Of a DNA stretch of 15,259 bases, positions 14,242 through 15,259 are shown one piece after another. Every line of letters begins with the position of its first letter. Within the stretch, counting starts at the first letter, position 1. Where the stretch lies: contig JAUPVN010000107.1 in assembly GCA_030917025.1 (NCBI GenBank), positions 1-15,259 on the forward strand, in the 5' to 3' direction. The notes under the pieces are model-generated. The model saw only the letters and a program-made list of their open reading frames with translations, was not told the DNA's origin and did not search any database. The DNA is from Patescibacteria group bacterium. GTDB lineage: Bacteria > Patescibacteriota > Saccharimonadia > Saccharimonadales > CAIOMD01. The position numbers were made by a program, and so were the translations under genes.

Positions 14242-15004
14242 TTAAACTAATGTAGCGGCAAAAATTTGCCAAGCAAGTAAAGATTTAGCAACTAGGCTAA
14301 GAATAATATATGTTTTTTCACCACGTAAATAATTAGCCCATTTACCCTTTGCTCTATATTGCAAATACTGCACTAAAGCAAAGCAGTTAAACATAACAAA
14401 AAGTGAAATAACTATGCCGTATACAAACCCTGGAGCAGTAGTGCCAGCTGGGCCACCCGGGCTAAGCAACTGTATTAAAATTATAACCCAAGGAATAATA
14501 CCCGCAATACACCCAAATATAAAAGGTAGCCATTGGCCATCTCCGGGTTGTGCATATTTTTCTTGTAACCAACCAAATAAAATCATAGACAAATTAACAC
14601 CAAAAATAGCAAGCAAAGCGGCGTAATCACTTATGCCATTTAGCTGAGCAATCAAAAATATCATTACAGATGAGCTAAATGAGTATTCTACCCACCTAAA
14701 AATATTTCTATTTTGTTTTAGGCCGTTGCCGTATCTTGGAAAAAATTTTTTAGAAGAAACCAAAAAATGAAAAAACGCCGACAACCCCAAAAAAAGTGCA
14801 ATAGTATAGCTAACATTATTACTAAATAAAAGTATTGGGTTAGTAACTAGACCCAGGAGGCCCCGTCATATATGTTGCTGTTACTGGTAATGAAAAGTTG
14901 TTAGAAAGTGCCAATATAGCAAAAAATGATGCAAGGTGTAAAAACCCTGCTGATATGTTCCATTTTCTTAATGATTTAATTTGTACATCTGTTATTTTAC
15001 TCAT
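14242..15004 (-). pseudogene. Heliorhodopsin, interrupted by one frameshift
   Basis: Seven-helix retinal protein of the heliorhodopsin family, which is distinct from type 1 and type 2 rhodopsins and has an inverted topology. The long frame (down from 14790) encodes residues 73-254, including FRWVEYSFSSSVMI, IFGVNLSMILFGWLQEKY, FVYGI and SLVAKSLLAWQIF. Upstream, a second frame from ATG 15004 encodes MSKITDVQIKSLRKW to GPPGSSY (residues 1-54), then hits TAA at 14842-14840. Resuming at the overlapping ACT restores TNPILLF through ALFLGLSAFFHF without a gap. The joined protein is 254 residues, with retinal Lys241, counterion Glu107, His23, His80, Ser76 and Ser237 at the numbering I recall for the 253-residue HeR-48C12. 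Without repair neither piece is a full rhodopsin. A sequencing error is a serious alternative. No retinal-synthesis gene is in the window. Confidence 0.92.
14840..14846 (-). other. Frameshift point in heliorhodopsin
   Basis: Minus strand reads GGG TCT AGT TAC TAA. Family alignment requires GGG TCT AGT TAN ACT AAC CCA, so two bases are missing (or one is extra, with one residue fewer). The bases lost would lie in or next to the short TAC/ACT stretch that separates TM1 from TM2. Confidence 0.85.
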
Positions 15005-15010
15005 TTTTAA

Positions 15011-15019
15011 ATATTATCA
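15011..15019 (-). promoter_or_regulatory. Predicted heliorhodopsin extended -10, leaderless configuration
   Basis: Minus strand TGATAATAT contains a TGn followed by TAATAT (15011-15016), and the ATG at 15004 follows after six bases. No Shine-Dalgarno. The box deviates from consensus at two positions. Confidence 0.4.
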
Positions 15020-15101
15020 TGTTTATGTTTAAAAGGCCATATTTTATATTTTTTATATTAAATCAATTATGTTAATATTGCATAATAATAGGGGATATTT
15101 T

Positions 15102-15259
15102 ATGGATACAGGCGCATTAGTAGAAGGTACAAAATATAGGTTAAAACCTAGTTTATGGGCCAGTTTGGTTGTTTTAATAATATATATGGCAATTGTAATG
15201 GGTGTTCAAATTGGATCTGGCATAGAATATACCGAGATTACTAAAAATAGCAATAACCT
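15102..15259 (+). CDS. N-terminus of an unidentified membrane-anchored protein (partial)
   Basis: Starts with ATG at 15102, preceded by AGGGGA at 15090-15095 with a 6-base spacer, and stays open to the window edge (52 codons). The product begins MDTGALVEGTKYRLKPSLW, followed by a hydrophobic segment at about residues 20-37 (SLVVLIIYMAIVMGV) and then a polar stretch. That could be the first helix of a multi-pass protein or a single N-terminal anchor. It diverges from the heliorhodopsin gene across 97 bases, so the two may share control. I do not recognise the family from this fragment. Confidence 0.65.
   Translation, partial: MDTGALVEGTKYRLKPSLWASLVVLIIYMAIVMGVQIGSGIEYTEITKNSNN

Noticed and set aside
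14242..14790. The 182-residue heliorhodopsin frame as a complete gene starting with TTG
   Set aside because: It lacks TM1, has no ribosome-binding site, and the missing N-terminus is found intact in another frame directly upstream.
14838..14850. Programmed ribosomal frameshifting in heliorhodopsin
   Set aside because: No slippery heptamer, Shine-Dalgarno-like stimulator or clear downstream hairpin is seen; a -2 shift would be needed and the family is not known to use one.
1..15259. CRISPR arrays, tRNA/rRNA genes, insertion sequences or attachment sites
   Set aside because: No repeated spacer pattern, cloverleaf-like segment, transposase or flanking inverted repeats found by eye; intergenic gaps are too short for most of these.

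Overview
The window is an AT-rich, very gene-dense stretch of a bacterial chromosome, with about 20 genes and no non-coding gap longer than about 105 bases. The most likely source is a Candidate Phyla Radiation (Patescibacteria) bacterium, with Saccharibacteria (TM7) as my best guess. The reasons are compact gene packing, small single-copy enzymes, unusual enzyme subtypes, and several proteins that resemble actinobacterial families. TGA is used as a stop (the SGNH-like gene and pgl), so the TGA-as-glycine code of Gracilibacteria/Absconditabacteria is not supported. The lineage is an inference from gene content, not a database result.

Layout. (1) 1-2783, plus strand: tail of an unidentified gene, an ABC efflux-type ATPase, its FtsX/MacB-type permease, and a small SGNH-hydrolase-like protein, all nearly touching and running into pyrC by an ATGA overlap. 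(2) 2780-7422: a pyrimidine block with dihydroorotase (pyrC), dihydroorotate dehydrogenase (pyrD, opposite strand), OMP decarboxylase (pyrF), an orotate phosphoribosyltransferase-like protein (pyrE) and PRPP synthetase (prs). Together they cover carbamoyl-aspartate to UMP plus the PRPP needed by PyrE. The first two pathway enzymes (carAB, pyrB) are not in the window. (3) 7527-9519: HAD phosphatase, NUDIX hydrolase and a conserved membrane protein. (4) 13585 down to 9534, minus strand: an operon pgl-gnd-zwf-SIS that encodes the full oxidative pentose phosphate branch plus a sugar-isomerase-fold protein. Its product ribulose-5-phosphate would feed, through ribose-5-phosphate, the Prs/PyrE reactions of block 2. 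(5) 13692-15259: a small protein of unknown function, a YdeI/OmdA-like protein, a heliorhodopsin gene on the minus strand, and the start of another membrane-anchored protein.

The most striking item is the heliorhodopsin (15004 to 14242, minus). The only long open frame covers residues 73-254. Translating upstream by hand recovers the missing N-terminus in another frame, and the two pieces join at about 14840-14846 with a net shift equal to two missing bases. The joined 254-residue protein keeps Lys241, Glu107, His23 and His80 at the numbering I recall for heliorhodopsin 48C12. The gene is therefore either freshly broken or carries a sequence error.

Two genome-wide habits show. Genes that begin transcription units tend to have a -10 box only 6-8 bases before the start codon (pyrF, prs, HAD, NUDIX, the 13692 gene, heliorhodopsin), which predicts leaderless or nearly leaderless mRNAs. 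Most genes inside operons instead carry Shine-Dalgarno sequences. In addition, all five convergent gene pairs end within 14 bases of each other or overlap, leaving no room for ordinary terminators.
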